This document shows, in pieces, positions 19,546 to 30,412 of a stretch of 64,000 bases of DNA. Numbering within the stretch: the first letter of the stretch is position 1; the number at the start of each line of letters is the position of its first letter. This DNA comes from Liquidambar formosana (Eukaryota > Streptophyta > Magnoliopsida > Saxifragales > Altingiaceae). Both the position numbers and the translations under genes were made by a program. The DNA is taken from positions 21,127,117 through 21,191,116 of the forward strand of contig CM077827.1 in NCBI GenBank assembly GCA_039720395.1, written 5' to 3'. The notes under the pieces were generated by a model. The model did no database searches and was not told the DNA's origin. It saw nothing but the letters and a program-made list of their open reading frames with translations.

Positions 19546-20818
19546 TGTTGTCCCAAATAACAATCCAAGGAAGGGGGTGGGGGAATTGGATTATTAACTA
19601 ACTATGAAATTTTTTTCAGTTTATGGAAAACTTCAAGAATCAACAAGAATGCACAAATATATAAATTTTGAAAGCACAATAGTAGAAAAAAGTTTAGAGA
19701 GTGCAAACACAAGATTTAACAAGGTTTGGCCTTCCTGCCTATGTTCTTGCCTTAAGAGCTCCGCTTAAGAATTCTACAATCCACTATCACAATCTCTTTA
19801 CGGGTAGAGATCAAACCTTTTACAAAGAGAAACTCTCTTCTAAGACAAATCACCTTTTGTCTCATTAGGGTTCATAACCCTTACAATGCTTTGAATAGAA
19901 GTTGTTTCCTATAAAACAATCTCTCTTTTAGAGTAATTACAACACTTGAAAGCTCAATACTCTACTAATGATTGCTCAATAAAAGCTCTTTAAGAATTAG
20001 GCTGGGCTAGAATGCTCAAGAATAAAGATGGGAATTGATTGCGCTTGTATTGATACTAAAAAATGAGTTTAAATGCTTGCATTTATACCCTTTTGGCCTA
20101 ATATGGGCGATAAAAGCATTAAATGCCAGGAAATAGCCGTTTGGTGGCATTAAATGCACCATTGGCCTTTCAAAAGACTAGCCGTTCGAGTCAATTCGCA
20201 TGATATCCTTGGTGTAGTTGACTACACATTCAAGTAGCTGAAATGTGTGGTCTTTGCATGATTTAGTCAACTACATGCATAGGGTAGTCGACTAAACCAG
20301 TCAAATATGCTAGTTTAGCTTCTTTTCATGTACAATTCAACGTTTAAGTCTATGTTTATCAACTTAGGCCACTTATGAATGATAAAATCAATTAGTTCAA
20401 AGGTCTTAAGGTCCATCTAGGTCACTTGAGCAATAACATGAGTAACTATGTACAATATAAACCTAAAACCTCACTCATAACCCATAAATGTATCCATTGA
20501 TGGTGCTAGCTTAGTCTTGGGTGTTTCTAGGTTTTTTGACTTGCTTTCTATGCTCTCATAATGCTATGCTTGAGTGTTCTTGATGTTTTGAGCATGTACT
20601 TGATGTACCATGCTATGGTTATACTTTATTGTGACTTTGAGTCGTATGCCTTTGATTTTCTTGAGTCAAATGATCCCTGTGCTTATGCTTGATTTGAAAT
20701 GAACTTGAGTATCTAACTTTGATAATAATTTGACATTAAACCATTAGCAATAACATCAATCTCTTGTTATCACTAAAATCAAAGAGATGCCAAATGTTAA
20801 AATGCTTTAGGGCCAATA
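19546..20818 (-). mobile_element. SIRE-like copia solo LTR (minus)
   Basis: Minus-strand LTR of 1,273 bp. Read on the minus strand it begins TATTGGCCCTAAAGC (expected TGTTGGCC) and ends CTTGGATTGTTATTTGGGAC followed by AACA, both typical of the SIRE/Maximus lineage. Flanks are TAATA (left) and CAGTA (right), which would be a 5-bp duplication only after two transitions. No primer site follows, so it is probably an old solo LTR. Inside, TAGTYRACTA palindromes occur three times at 20214-20295. Confidence 0.6.
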
Positions 20819-20839
20819 CAGTAAAAATGGTAAAGTCTA

Positions 20840-21780
20840 CATGCAGCTATAGAGCCAATCCAAGTAGGAGGATTTTTCTTAAGCCTTTTTCTTAAGGGAG
20901 TACAAAATTGACTAAGATTTGGAAAGAAATCTGAAATATAATTGAACTTCCTAAAAACCTTTGAAGTTTATTTTTGTCCTTAATAACATATGGAAATTGA
21001 ATGGATTGTTCAATTGGAATAATTTCTCCATGATGAATATTATGACTTAAAATTCATATCTTTGTTTGGAATAATTCTATCTTGGAAAAAGATAAAACTA
21101 AACCATTATTTTGATAACTTGAAAGAAAACATTAAGATGTTTCTAGTGTTGATCTATTGAAGAAGAGAATACCAAAACATCATCAATATATGCTATTGTG
21201 AAGTTGGTATATTGGGTAAAAATATTGTTCGTTATGTTGGAATTCTGATGGTGCATTTTTAATCCAAATGGCATTGCATTCCATTCGTAATGTCCAAAGG
21301 GGACTGTAAATGCTGTGTTATAACTATCTTGTTCTACAATCTGTATTTGCCAAAATCTTAAATTCGTGTTAAATTTTGAATATACTTTAGCATTTGATAA
21401 TCTTTAGATTAAATCTTGCTTGTTTGGTAATGGATATCTTATCCATTGAAAAGCTTCATTAAGAGGCTTATAGTTGCTTACTAATCTTGGATCTTCACTT
21501 TCTATTTCAGCTACTTATGAACACAGAAGGTTGAACAGCTCCAAAGAGATTTGTTGTTTCTTATTAATATTTTCTTGAGTAAATCTTTGATTTCTTTTTG
21601 CAATATTCTAACAATTGTTGATTCTTTTGAATTGGTCTAACTTTTGTTGGAATATTTCTTTCTTGAAACTCCTTATTGTGAGGAAGTTTTAGTATATGCT
21701 TATATCTTTGCCAAAAAGCATTTGGAATATTAGAACATACTTATGGTTCCAATTTCTTTTTGAATTGTTGAATTGCTTGT
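20840..21780 (-). pseudogene. endogenous pararetrovirus (Caulimoviridae) RT relic
   Basis: On the minus strand, across several frames, the region reads as a decayed reverse transcriptase/RNase H of the caulimovirid type. Visible pieces are a MPFGL block and then APSEF near 21260, and a catalytic YIDDVLVFS near 21190. Upstream is a PLNEAFQWIRYPLP stretch near 21450. The frame is broken by stops and several frameshifts, so it is non-functional. Motif spacing suits plant pararetroviruses integrated in genomes (petuvirus/florendovirus-like). A Ty3/gypsy RT is the alternative and is less likely from the HYEWN-type context. Confidence 0.6.
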
Positions 21781-21829
21781 TGAATTTTCAAATTTGTTAA
21801 TTGTTCTTCAATTTGTTTATGTTCAATTT

Positions 21830-22600
21830 CCTTTCCAGCTTCAAACAATCTCTTATATGGGCATTGAAACTCTCACTAAGTTATATACTTTTCTCACTGA
21901 CCGAGAAATGTGGCCTTCCATACACCATGGCTCACTTCTCTTTTATATCAAATAAACAGTCTGACCAATCTTTCTCCCGAAGATCATACTCATCCAACAT
22001 ATACTCCAAACATTATAGAACTCCTCCTCATTCTCACAATCATAAATACACCTATAAAAATCACTATTGAAAGATTTTTGGCCTTTAAACAAAGGATTGA
22101 GATGCTTAAGTGCATTTTGATGCATATGCCATAAACATATTCTACGATAAGTCTCGGGCATTACTAAAGGAATTGCTCTCACCATTGCAGCATCTTGATT
22201 AGTATATATTGTTGTGGGCCTCTTATTAGACATACAGCTCAAAAAGGTTTCAAATAACCATTCAAAGGATTTAATAGTTTCTTCATATAATAAAGAAGAT
22301 CCAAAAACCACTTGTTAGTAATGATGATTTAATCCTATGAATGCTCCAAAATGTCGACATTTTTTGTTAGTCCTATAGGTTGTGTGAAAAAATAGCACAT
22401 CACTAAAACAATCATAATCCAACACCATTTTAGCATCAGCCCAAAATATATTAGTAATTTGGTCATCAATATATGTTTGCACTTTAAAAAAGAATGATGG
22501 ATTTTCCAATATTTGATTATGAAAATAATTCAAAAGGCCATGCTTCAAATCATTCTTCCTTTTAATTCGAAGAAATTTTTTTTTTTTTTTTTAATCTTTT
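21830..22600 (-). pseudogene. FAR1/FHY3-like (MULE-derived) transposase pseudogene
   Basis: The minus-strand frame carries NPSFFFKVQ, QITNIFWADAKMV and TTYRTNKKCRHFGAFIGLNH, then an in-frame TAA at 22314. It continues in the same frame with SLLYEETIKSFEWLFETFL, TIYTNQDAAMV and RICLWHMHQNALKHL. These are the MULE-transposase domain blocks of FAR1-related proteins. A further stop and frameshift near 21940 precede a recognisable VYGRPHFS stretch. Two or more disabling lesions make it a pseudogene. It abuts the pararetrovirus relic at about 21.8 kb. Confidence 0.8.
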
Positions 22601-22699
22601 TGAAGATACCCAAGATTTTCCCTTCTTCCATCTCAATGGCTTATTAACTCGAATGCTAATTTGGGTTGTATACCATAATCATCTACCTAAAATCTAATT

Positions 22700-24279
22700 C
22701 TAAACACTTTTCGTGAAATAGCAAAAGTGTCGAAAAGGTCTAGAACACGGAGAACTGTGCATAGCTTTTCTTAGAAAAAGTTCCCGACCGAAAATATTTG
22801 TTTTGGGAAAAATGTCCGGCATCGAATTTAAAACACTTTTTGTGAAATAACAAAAGTACTGATTTATTGGAGATCACTCGGAAATCGTCGATGAAGCGAA
22901 AATCCCAAAAAGGAATCTTTTCCAAGGAATGCTCCAGATAGCTCAAAATGGCAGACAAAAAGTCAAATCTCAAAGAATATGTCAAAGGCTTTCCGATGTC
23001 CTCCAGAATTTCCTCAATCAGAGTTCCCGAGCTCAAGATATGCCAAATTGACCAAAAAGCTGCAAAAAGTCACCTTTATTGTGAAAAAGTCAACTTTGTG
23101 GTAAAAAAGTCAACTCCAGTAAAAAAGGTCAACTCCAGCCAATGCAAAGTCAAACGTATAGTCATCCTAAAGAAAACTGTGCAAGAAATTCCATCACCGC
23201 TGGTCTCATCCCAGTCTAGGCCTTGAAAATCCAGAACACTGCAAACGGGTCCCACCAGCTTGATCTCCAGTCAATACAAATCAAAGCAATGCACCGAAAT
23301 GAAATTATGAGTTCATTTTCAGATTTAGAATGTCCCAGTTTACCCTAACGGGACACTGCCTCTCGACCCTAAGTCCCATCGACGGACCCCGCTTGCTGGG
23401 CTAGATCTCAGAATCTGCTCCCGGGCACGCAAATATTTCTCTAAAAATATCTAGAAGCATCTCAAAATATCTAAAAATATCTAGGAATATGCTTGTGGCA
23501 TCTTGGAATATCCAATGGCATCTTGGAATATACCTTTTGAAGTTGCCTCCCTTTTTGAGGCTTTTTCATTATGCCTCCTTTTATGAAACTTCTGCACTAT
23601 GCCTCCCTTTTAGAGACTTCCCCACTATGCCACCCTATAATAGGCGCATGATGGGGAGATTTTTTTTTTTTCCCCTATAAATAGCTCCTTCTTCTTCACA
23701 ATTCAGGGGGGCCTAGAGAGAACCTTAGTGAAGTTCTGCCAGATTTTCGTTAGGATTTGACTTTTGAGCTTGGATACACCACACCTGGTTTCGATCCCTA
23801 CACAGATTTAAAATACCCCTCACATATTCAGAGCCTTTCCACCGATTAAAACTCTACAAAAATCCCATTCCATCCATAAAAAGCCTTCAAGGACACATTT
23901 CTGGGATTTTCACCTGAACATTTGTGAGGAGGAAATAATATTCACTAAGTTTTTGCCAGTTTAGGCTAGAAGCTTAGTGGTAATTATCTCTCCTAATCAT
24001 TTGTATCACTACACCGCACCGGGTATCAGGTGCACGTCTATACTTACTTTTCCGATTAAGCCTAGTTTCGACACGAAACCTTCTACCTAGTATAGCTTTA
24101 CTTTTCTGCCTTGTATAGCCTTACTTTTCTAGTATTGTAATATCTGTTGTATTAATAAAGACGCATTTTTCAAGAGCAAGCATATTTTTATTCCTTATTT
24201 TGGCTTGCTGCATTTTTCCAGTATTTAGTTAGAATTAATGCGTCTTGATTAAATTGCAAGATTAAGTTCCTGTAATCTT
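22700..24279 (+). mobile_element. Ty3 Tat/Ogre-like LTR, left part
   Basis: LTR-type sequence with a duplicated AACACTTTTYGTGAAATARC element (22704 and 22831). There is a TATAAATAG box at 23676-23684 after a T-tract, a transcribed-leader-like region, and AATAAA at 24154-24159. It is interrupted at 24280 by the Angela-like solo LTR and resumes at 25570. Outer limits are approximate. Confidence 0.55.
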
Positions 24280-24284
24280 TTTAC

Positions 24285-25564
24285 TATTGGGAATCGAACT
24301 AGAAGGAAAAACAAAGTGCAGGAATATAAAAATTTTTTCCTAAACGATTCCATAACTCAGTGAATCTAATTATGCTATAATACAAAACCAAAACCTAACC
24401 TAACTAGAAGATGGTTTGAATACTCACAGTGTGATTGTCTTCTTCCTTTGCTCCAAGCTATGAATCCGTACAGCAGAGAACGAGTAGTCCTAAGTGTACT
24501 ACCTCTAATAGTATCCACACCTAGTAAGAGCTTCAAGTCCTTTTCCTTCTTTCCCTTGTTGTTACTAGAATAGGAGAAAAGAGGAGAGAGAGAGAGCTCC
24601 TTAGTGAATTCGGCTAGGGCAAGAGTGAGGAGTGTGATTGTTAGTTACACATCACATGTGTGACTATATATAGCCCACTATTAGGGCCGGCTATAATGGG
24701 GAATCTTATTGCTCATATGATTATAAGTTGTAATTATCTCATAATTGCAACTTAACCCCTCATAGTTTATATTCTATACAAACTTAGCCTTCAAGAATTA
24801 TTCTTTATTCACTTATACCCTTTCTCTCATAGACTTTAAAGCTTCCAATGCATGATCAGTGTGTGACCCATTGGTTCACATAATCAAGTAGTAGGAATAG
24901 GACAAGGTGGGCACAATGAAACTCTTTCCATTAAGGATTTAATTGGAACTCCTTCCAATTTCCTAATTGATTATAACTCACTTATATCAATTAGGTCTTC
25001 TACTAACCAAGAGTAACATCTAGCATATGGCTCATGGTGTTGTCTTTAATGAGGTGAATAGATATCTAAGATATCTAAGATAGAACCCTTCTGTTATAGT
25101 TTATAGGTTACAATTACATCCTTCCATTTACACAATGTCTCCAATTAAACCAATAGGACATGGAAGTCTGTCAAGTCCTTAGGTCAATTACTTTACACTC
25201 ATTCATGAATATCAACTCATTGATGAACTTATGGAAACTCCTTTCCATATTCATCCTACCATGGCCATAGACTTAATGAGTTATATTATAAATGCTATAT
25301 GAGACATTCTCTTGATCTCTTTTTCCTAGGAGTGATGGATTCCTTGTTGATCACTCACAATGCCTTCATACATATAGCAGTAGGGCCAATGAACACCTTT
25401 GCAGACCTCTATAAGAATCTGCACTTAGTGTTATCTACTTCTAAAGCTACATGCATAAACAACTAAATCAATAGTAAATGTGACATATATAAATGAAATC
25501 AAATGATTGTTCCTAATCCCTAAACAATCATCTCTATAATTGGCTCTAGAGCATAATCCTAACA
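24285..25564 (-). mobile_element. Angela/BARE-like copia solo LTR with TSD
   Basis: A 1,280-bp solo LTR on the minus strand, flanked by perfect 5-bp repeats TTTAC (24280-24284 and 25565-25569). It starts on the minus strand TGTTAGGATTATGCTCTAGA, like the start of BARE/Angela LTRs, and ends CCCAATA (expected CCCAACA). There is no primer site, polypurine tract or internal domain, so the internal region was removed by LTR-LTR recombination. It sits inside the Tat-like LTR region. Confidence 0.9.
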
Positions 25565-25569
25565 TTTAC

Positions 25570-27080
25570 AACCTCTTTTAAAACTAAAATCTTTTTCAAT
25601 GGGGATTTAATCAAGTAATTGGATCTTAACACATAAATTCTGACCAAATTCTTCATTCATTCCATGCAATTTTTAAACCCGAGGCTTGAAAAGCAAACTT
25701 AGGTATTAGAATAGGCTCGGCTAACTGTGGTGTCTCCGACACAAGGGGATGAAGCTACCATGAAAAAGCTTGCACGCGTAAAGTTAAAATCAATTAAAAA
25801 TAATGCGGTTTTGAACTTTTATAAAGAATCATTATTTTCTTACAAATAAATCGAGCTTTTCAATCAATTTCGAGGATGTTTACATCTTCAAAAAAAGCAA
25901 TTTCAAACTCTTATATTTCAAGCTGCATTTTAAGGTGTCCTGACATAAAAGGATGGGGTTACCTTGAAAAAACCCATGCTCCATTTTATAAAGCGTACAT
26001 TTCCAATTTTCCATAAAAATCAATTTTTTCCATGCGTTCTAAATCCCACCATTTTCCATTTTACAAAGCGTACATTTCCAATTTTCCATAAAAACCAATT
26101 TTTCAATACATTTTAAATCCCACCATACTCCATTTTTCAAAGCGTACATTTCCAATTTTCCATAAAAATCAATTTTTCAATACATTCTAAATCCCACCAT
26201 ACTCCATTTTACAAAGCATAAATTTCCAATTTTCCATAAAAACCAAATTTCAATACATTTTAAATCCCACCATACTCCATTTTTCAAAGCGTACATTTCC
26301 AATTTTCCATAAAATTCAATTTTTCCGTACATTCTAAATCCCATTACACTACATTGTACAAAGAATACATTTCCAATTTTCCAACAAAAATCAATTTTTT
26401 TCCATTCATTTCAAACCTCACCGATTTTCCATTTTTCAAAGCATACATTTCCAATTTTCCATAAAAATCATTTTTCCATACATTTTAAATCCCACCATTG
26501 TCCACTTTTCAAAGCCCACATTTCTAATTTTCCAAAAATCTATTCTTTTCAAGCATGCATTTCAAAATTTCCAAAGAACAAATTTATCTAGAATAAGAGG
26601 TTAATTTCCACATGGAATAATACAACTTTTCAAGGTTTTCAATTAAATCCTTTCAAAAATCAAATTTTCAATACACTCCGCACACACATCAAATGGCCAA
26701 GTTCCACGCGGAATATCACCACATTTTGAAGCCTTAAAATCACCTGTTGCCTAAATAAGTGTAAATAAGGGCCTTATCAAGATCATAACCTAGGGATGCA
26801 TATCCATTTAGAATTTTAAGTCTCAAATTGGGAATTCACTTCAAGAAATAGGATTTACATAAAAGATAGTTAGAGAATTAGGGCAACTGTTCGTTAACGG
26901 ATGCGGTGGGGTGCCTAACACCTTCCCCACTCATAATAAAGCCTCCTTACCTAGATCTCTAGTTTGCCGACCAAGTTTAGGAGTAATTCAATTTTTTTTT
27001 CAAATTATAAGGCCCATTTGAGACCTTAGAGACGACCTTCCACGTCTTTAAATATATGGTAGGTGGCGACTCCGAGCCTT
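25570..27080 (+). mobile_element. Ty3 Tat/Ogre-like LTR, right part
   Basis: Continuation of the interrupted element. It contains the 74-bp tandem array (25975-26545) and ends with the module GGTGCCTAACACCTTCCC (26910-26927) followed by GGTGGCGACTCC (27062-27073). That module recurs in four other LTR-like regions of the window. The downstream limit and primer site were not identified. Confidence 0.5.
25970..26545 (+). repeat. 74-bp tandem array, about 8 copies
   Basis: Eight successive units of 73-78 bp share TACATTTCCAATTTTCCATA, then AAATCAATTTTTCC, and AAATCCCACCAT..TCCATTTT. Unit starts fall near 25996, 26071, 26145, 26219, 26292, 26366, 26444 and 26515. Units diverge toward the 3' end. 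This is a minisatellite inside a Ty3 LTR region. Confidence 0.92.
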
Positions 27081-28104
27081 CCTTAATTTATGTTGTGTTT
27101 ACACAACTTAATAAAAGGGACACACCCCAGGAAAAGAGTAAAATAAGACCAGATTTTCAATTTCAAAAACAAAATCAATTTCAAGTACCATTCTGGACAA
27201 ACACAACATGTAGCCAATCAATCGACACTAGGGTGCATCCGACGTGCCCGACACCACCTTGCGTGCACCCCCGCCAATATGGGGACCCTTCTGGGGGGTA
27301 GCAGCACCCCCAATGTACTCCCTCATCCCTAAAAGAGACAATATAACATTTTTTAAATAGAAATACAATATGAAATTCCACTCCATTAGTTTTAAAAGTC
27401 AGACCGATGCCAAAATCTAGAATGGACCATAATAAATTTGCCACCCTTCAACTACAAGGAATAAATGCGTACATATATAAATTATGCATTCATAACACAA
27501 ATGAAAACCAGGGCAAACATCCTTAAGGATATATTAATAAAATAATAAACTAATGGAAGATAAAAGGAAATCAAAGTGCCAAGTGAACATGAGTGAAACG
27601 AAATGCCACTAAGTCCAAGCCACGAAAAGCTAGTCCAAGAGATCATTATATTTTAGTATAGCTTAATGAAAAGTCGCAGGATAAAATAAAAGGAACACAC
27701 AAAGTCAGCTCAAATGCACTCTATTTCATATATATATATATATATATATTATCAGCAAAAGAAGCACGAGCAATGAGATATTGAGATATAAGCAATAGAA
27801 AGATCACCACATTCCTAATGGCCCCATTTTTGGCATCTAATCACTTTACTATGATCCTTTCCTTAATAATAGGGCCATTACCTAGTGTTAGTCCCGCTAA
27901 GCGAGCTCCTAGCCCCTAGGAGGGGTGAGCTGGATATGATTCTAATTTTTGTTGTTAAATACAAAGTGGTCATATATTCTTTATATTTTTCACCTCAATT
28001 TGCTACAAAGGAAAAAGGAGAAATAAACAAATCTCTACTAATGAAATTTTATGCATATCAACATAGGTGGTTAGTAATTAAACAACCAAGAATTGGTTAC
28101 TTAC
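27081..28104. other. TE-derived intergenic DNA
   Basis: No gene is seen. A Stowaway-like terminus (TACTCCCTCATCCCTAAAAG) begins at 27314. A (TA)n tract lies at 27727-27750. Open frames here are short and not conserved. Confidence 0.4.
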
Positions 28105-29177
28105 ACAATAATAATATCTCATTTTTTACAAAAGGCTGGAATTGCACTAAACATCGTGGAAATTCCATAAGAATAGAGAATTGAATCAGGAGTTCCCAAA
28201 ACCTTTGCTATTTTGGCCTCGCAATCAAGGTAGACATCTAAAGAGAAGAACTGTCAGAAGCTGAATATTTTCCATGTTACACATTAATAAGAAAGCTTCA
28301 ACCAAGTTCATAGAAAAAGTACATTTATCATCTCTTACCCATTGTCCCAAAGAAACCATGAGGTCCATGAGGACCAACACCATATTTCTCCAATGTGGAA
28401 GTACATGACTCCTGAAATAAGACTTTGTTATAAATAATCTTTTTTAAGTAATGCCATTATCATTAACAAAATAACAAGAAAATATTTTCGTCACAAGTAA
28501 CTTCTCATGTCCAATTAATCCAAAGTAATTTGTTGAATCAAAGTTCACAACTTCTTTTCCATTGATTATTGTATGTGGCCCTACATCACTACATAAAATT
28601 CAACTCATTAGCAAGGATGCCTTTGCTTAATAGACAATTGCTTCCAATTTTTACCCAAGAACCCTATTGTTTGACTAGAAGTAAAATAATAAAACTCCCA
28701 AAACCACAATTCTTTGCCTAAATCTTAAAATGTAGAAGGATGGAGGTTGTACCAAAAATCTTAGGCTCAATAGCCCCAAAAATACTAAGTGATAACAAAA
28801 TATAACTACATAAAACAAATAACTAAAAGCACTTGGGTGGCACAAAAATGGAACTGCATGTAGTCTTTGGAAAGAAACTCTAACGGGGAGATGAAGGTGG
28901 CAAAAAAGAAAGAAAGAAAAAAAAAAGGAAGCAAAAGAAACTTAGGACTCATAATTGAGAGTAACTCTTCATCTAAACCTAAAATGATACAAAAATCTAG
29001 AGCATATAAGCAAAATCATAATTGTGTTAAGAACCTGACAGTATAGTTCTATTTAGAAGTAAATAAAAAGAACAACTATTTTCACCTTTCCAATACTAGA
29101 GGTTCCCATTGCAACTCTTCTATAAGCGGAGGAATAATGGATTCTGGAACCCATTCATCACATAACTAATTTATTTC
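28105..29177 (-). pseudogene. LCB1: LCB1 (serine palmitoyltransferase) pseudogene fragment
   Basis: Four intron-separated exons on the minus strand match plant LCB1, the non-catalytic subunit of the ER enzyme that starts sphingolipid synthesis. They are 29177-29086 (LCDEWVPESIIPPLIEELQW), 28588-28495 ([27 protein letters not shown]), 28411-28339 (ESCTSTLEKYGVGPHGPHGF) and 28237-28105 ([20 protein letters not shown]). All four have plausible GT-AG borders in consistent phase. Two in-frame stops are present: a TAG in the first exon just before LCDEW, and a TGA in FCKK*D at about 28119. The N-terminal exon and everything after exon 4 are missing. Retained introns show a DNA-level copy, not a retrogene. 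Confidence 0.88.
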
Positions 29178-30398
29178 CTACATTAAGGAAGCACATTGTG
29201 AATCCGTAATTTAATCAGCTCCATAAAAAATTTCGCAAAATCAGTACATCAAACCCACGTAGAACCCTAGTTTCTCTATATATACTCTAAATATAGTAAA
29301 ATGGAATGAGAAAAATTACAAGGAGGGGGTGTGGGAGAAATCTAACAACAAAACTTACATTTTTTGAAAGGATACACCCCATAAAAAGAAAAAGAAAAGG
29401 AATTAGTGCAAAAAATGAAATTGAAAGAAGAAAAACTCTCAAAATCTAAGACTAAAACCAAAATGATACAAAAAAAAAGAAAAAAGGAACCTCAAATAGT
29501 AGGGTGAAGAGAGATACCTGGAGATTAGATTCTCTAAAAAAGAACCAGCTTCTTGATTCTTCAAAACAGAGCACTTCTCAATCGAAAATAGTTCTTGATG
29601 GAGAGAGAGAGAGATATAGATAGGGAGAGTGAGAAACCTTAGCGTGGAGGAGGCGATTTGTGTAGGAGCTTGGAAATGGAAAATCTAATTTTGTAACCCT
29701 AGATGTTGACGGCGAGGCTGAGACATTGATGGCGAGGACAGGGGGTTGAGATGTTAACGACGGGGATGGTGGGGCTGAGATGTTGACGGTGGGATTGAGA
29801 CGTTGACGGTAGGGTTGAGTACTCGATAGTGAGGTTGATTCGACGGTAGGATAGAGTCGAGATAGAGAGAGTGAGAACCTTACAAATGCTTCAAATCTTT
29901 TGCCATTAGGGTTCAATTGAGAGGTTAGAAAGAGATAGAGAGCTATGAAGGGAGAAAGGTAAGAGAGAGAGAGAGAGCTGAAAATTTTTGTAGGAGAATA
30001 AAAGGGAGAAGATGGATGGCAGATTAAAGTAAGGGGGGAAAGGGTTAAAAAACAAAGCCCTTGCTATTTTTTTAACGATGAGGAAAAAATGTCGTAAATA
30101 AGCATTTCTTGCTATAGCATTTACAATGTAAAAAACACGTCATGAAGACTAAGTGAAATTTCCCTTCCTTTTTTAACGACATGTAGAGAACGCCGTAAAT
30201 AGGCATTTCTCATTATAGTATTTATTACGCACGAAACACATCATAGTGAATATTAAGGAAGGCATATTTTTTTTTGTATGTCCTGAATTTTGTCTACATG
30301 GGGTCTTTTAACAACATTCCGAATAAACATGTCGTAAAAGACCCATATTAATGACTTGCAAACATGCAAGTCGTTAATTTCAAGTCGTAAATACTCAC
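29178..30398. other. repeat-rich DNA upstream of LCB1 relic
   Basis: Contains GAGAGA tracts and a GTTGACGGTGRGGYTGAGA-like minisatellite at about 29705-29850. Toward the right are TTAACGAC / GTCGTAAA motifs typical of CACTA subterminal regions (30070-30400). No intact gene. Confidence 0.45.
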
Positions 30399-30411
30399 TT
30401 TTGTTGAAGTG
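30050..30411 (-). mobile_element. CACTA-like transposon terminus
   Basis: Read on the minus strand from 30411 the sequence is CACTTCAACAAAA, close to the CACTACAACAAAA ends of plant CACTA elements. Repeated TTAACGAC / TTTACGAC motifs follow over the next 350 bp. The opposite terminus was not found, so the element is truncated or the left end has decayed. The LCB1 relic lies on its internal side. Confidence 0.5.
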
Positions 30412-30412
30412 A

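Noticed and set aside
25970..26545. Regularly spaced repeats that could suggest a CRISPR array
   Set aside because: The whole 74-bp period is repeated, with no unique spacers, and the context is a plant Ty3 LTR.
27181..27444. Minus-strand frame containing DEGVHWG, a string also found in LCB1 proteins
   Set aside because: The surrounding residues do not fit LCB1, the segment overlaps a Stowaway-like terminus, and no splice sites connect it to the LCB1 exons. Taken as coincidence.
29578..29916. 112-codon Ser/Pro-rich minus-strand frame upstream of the LCB1 relic
   Set aside because: Coincides with a GTTGACGG-type minisatellite and GA tracts, and does not match the LCB1 N-terminus.
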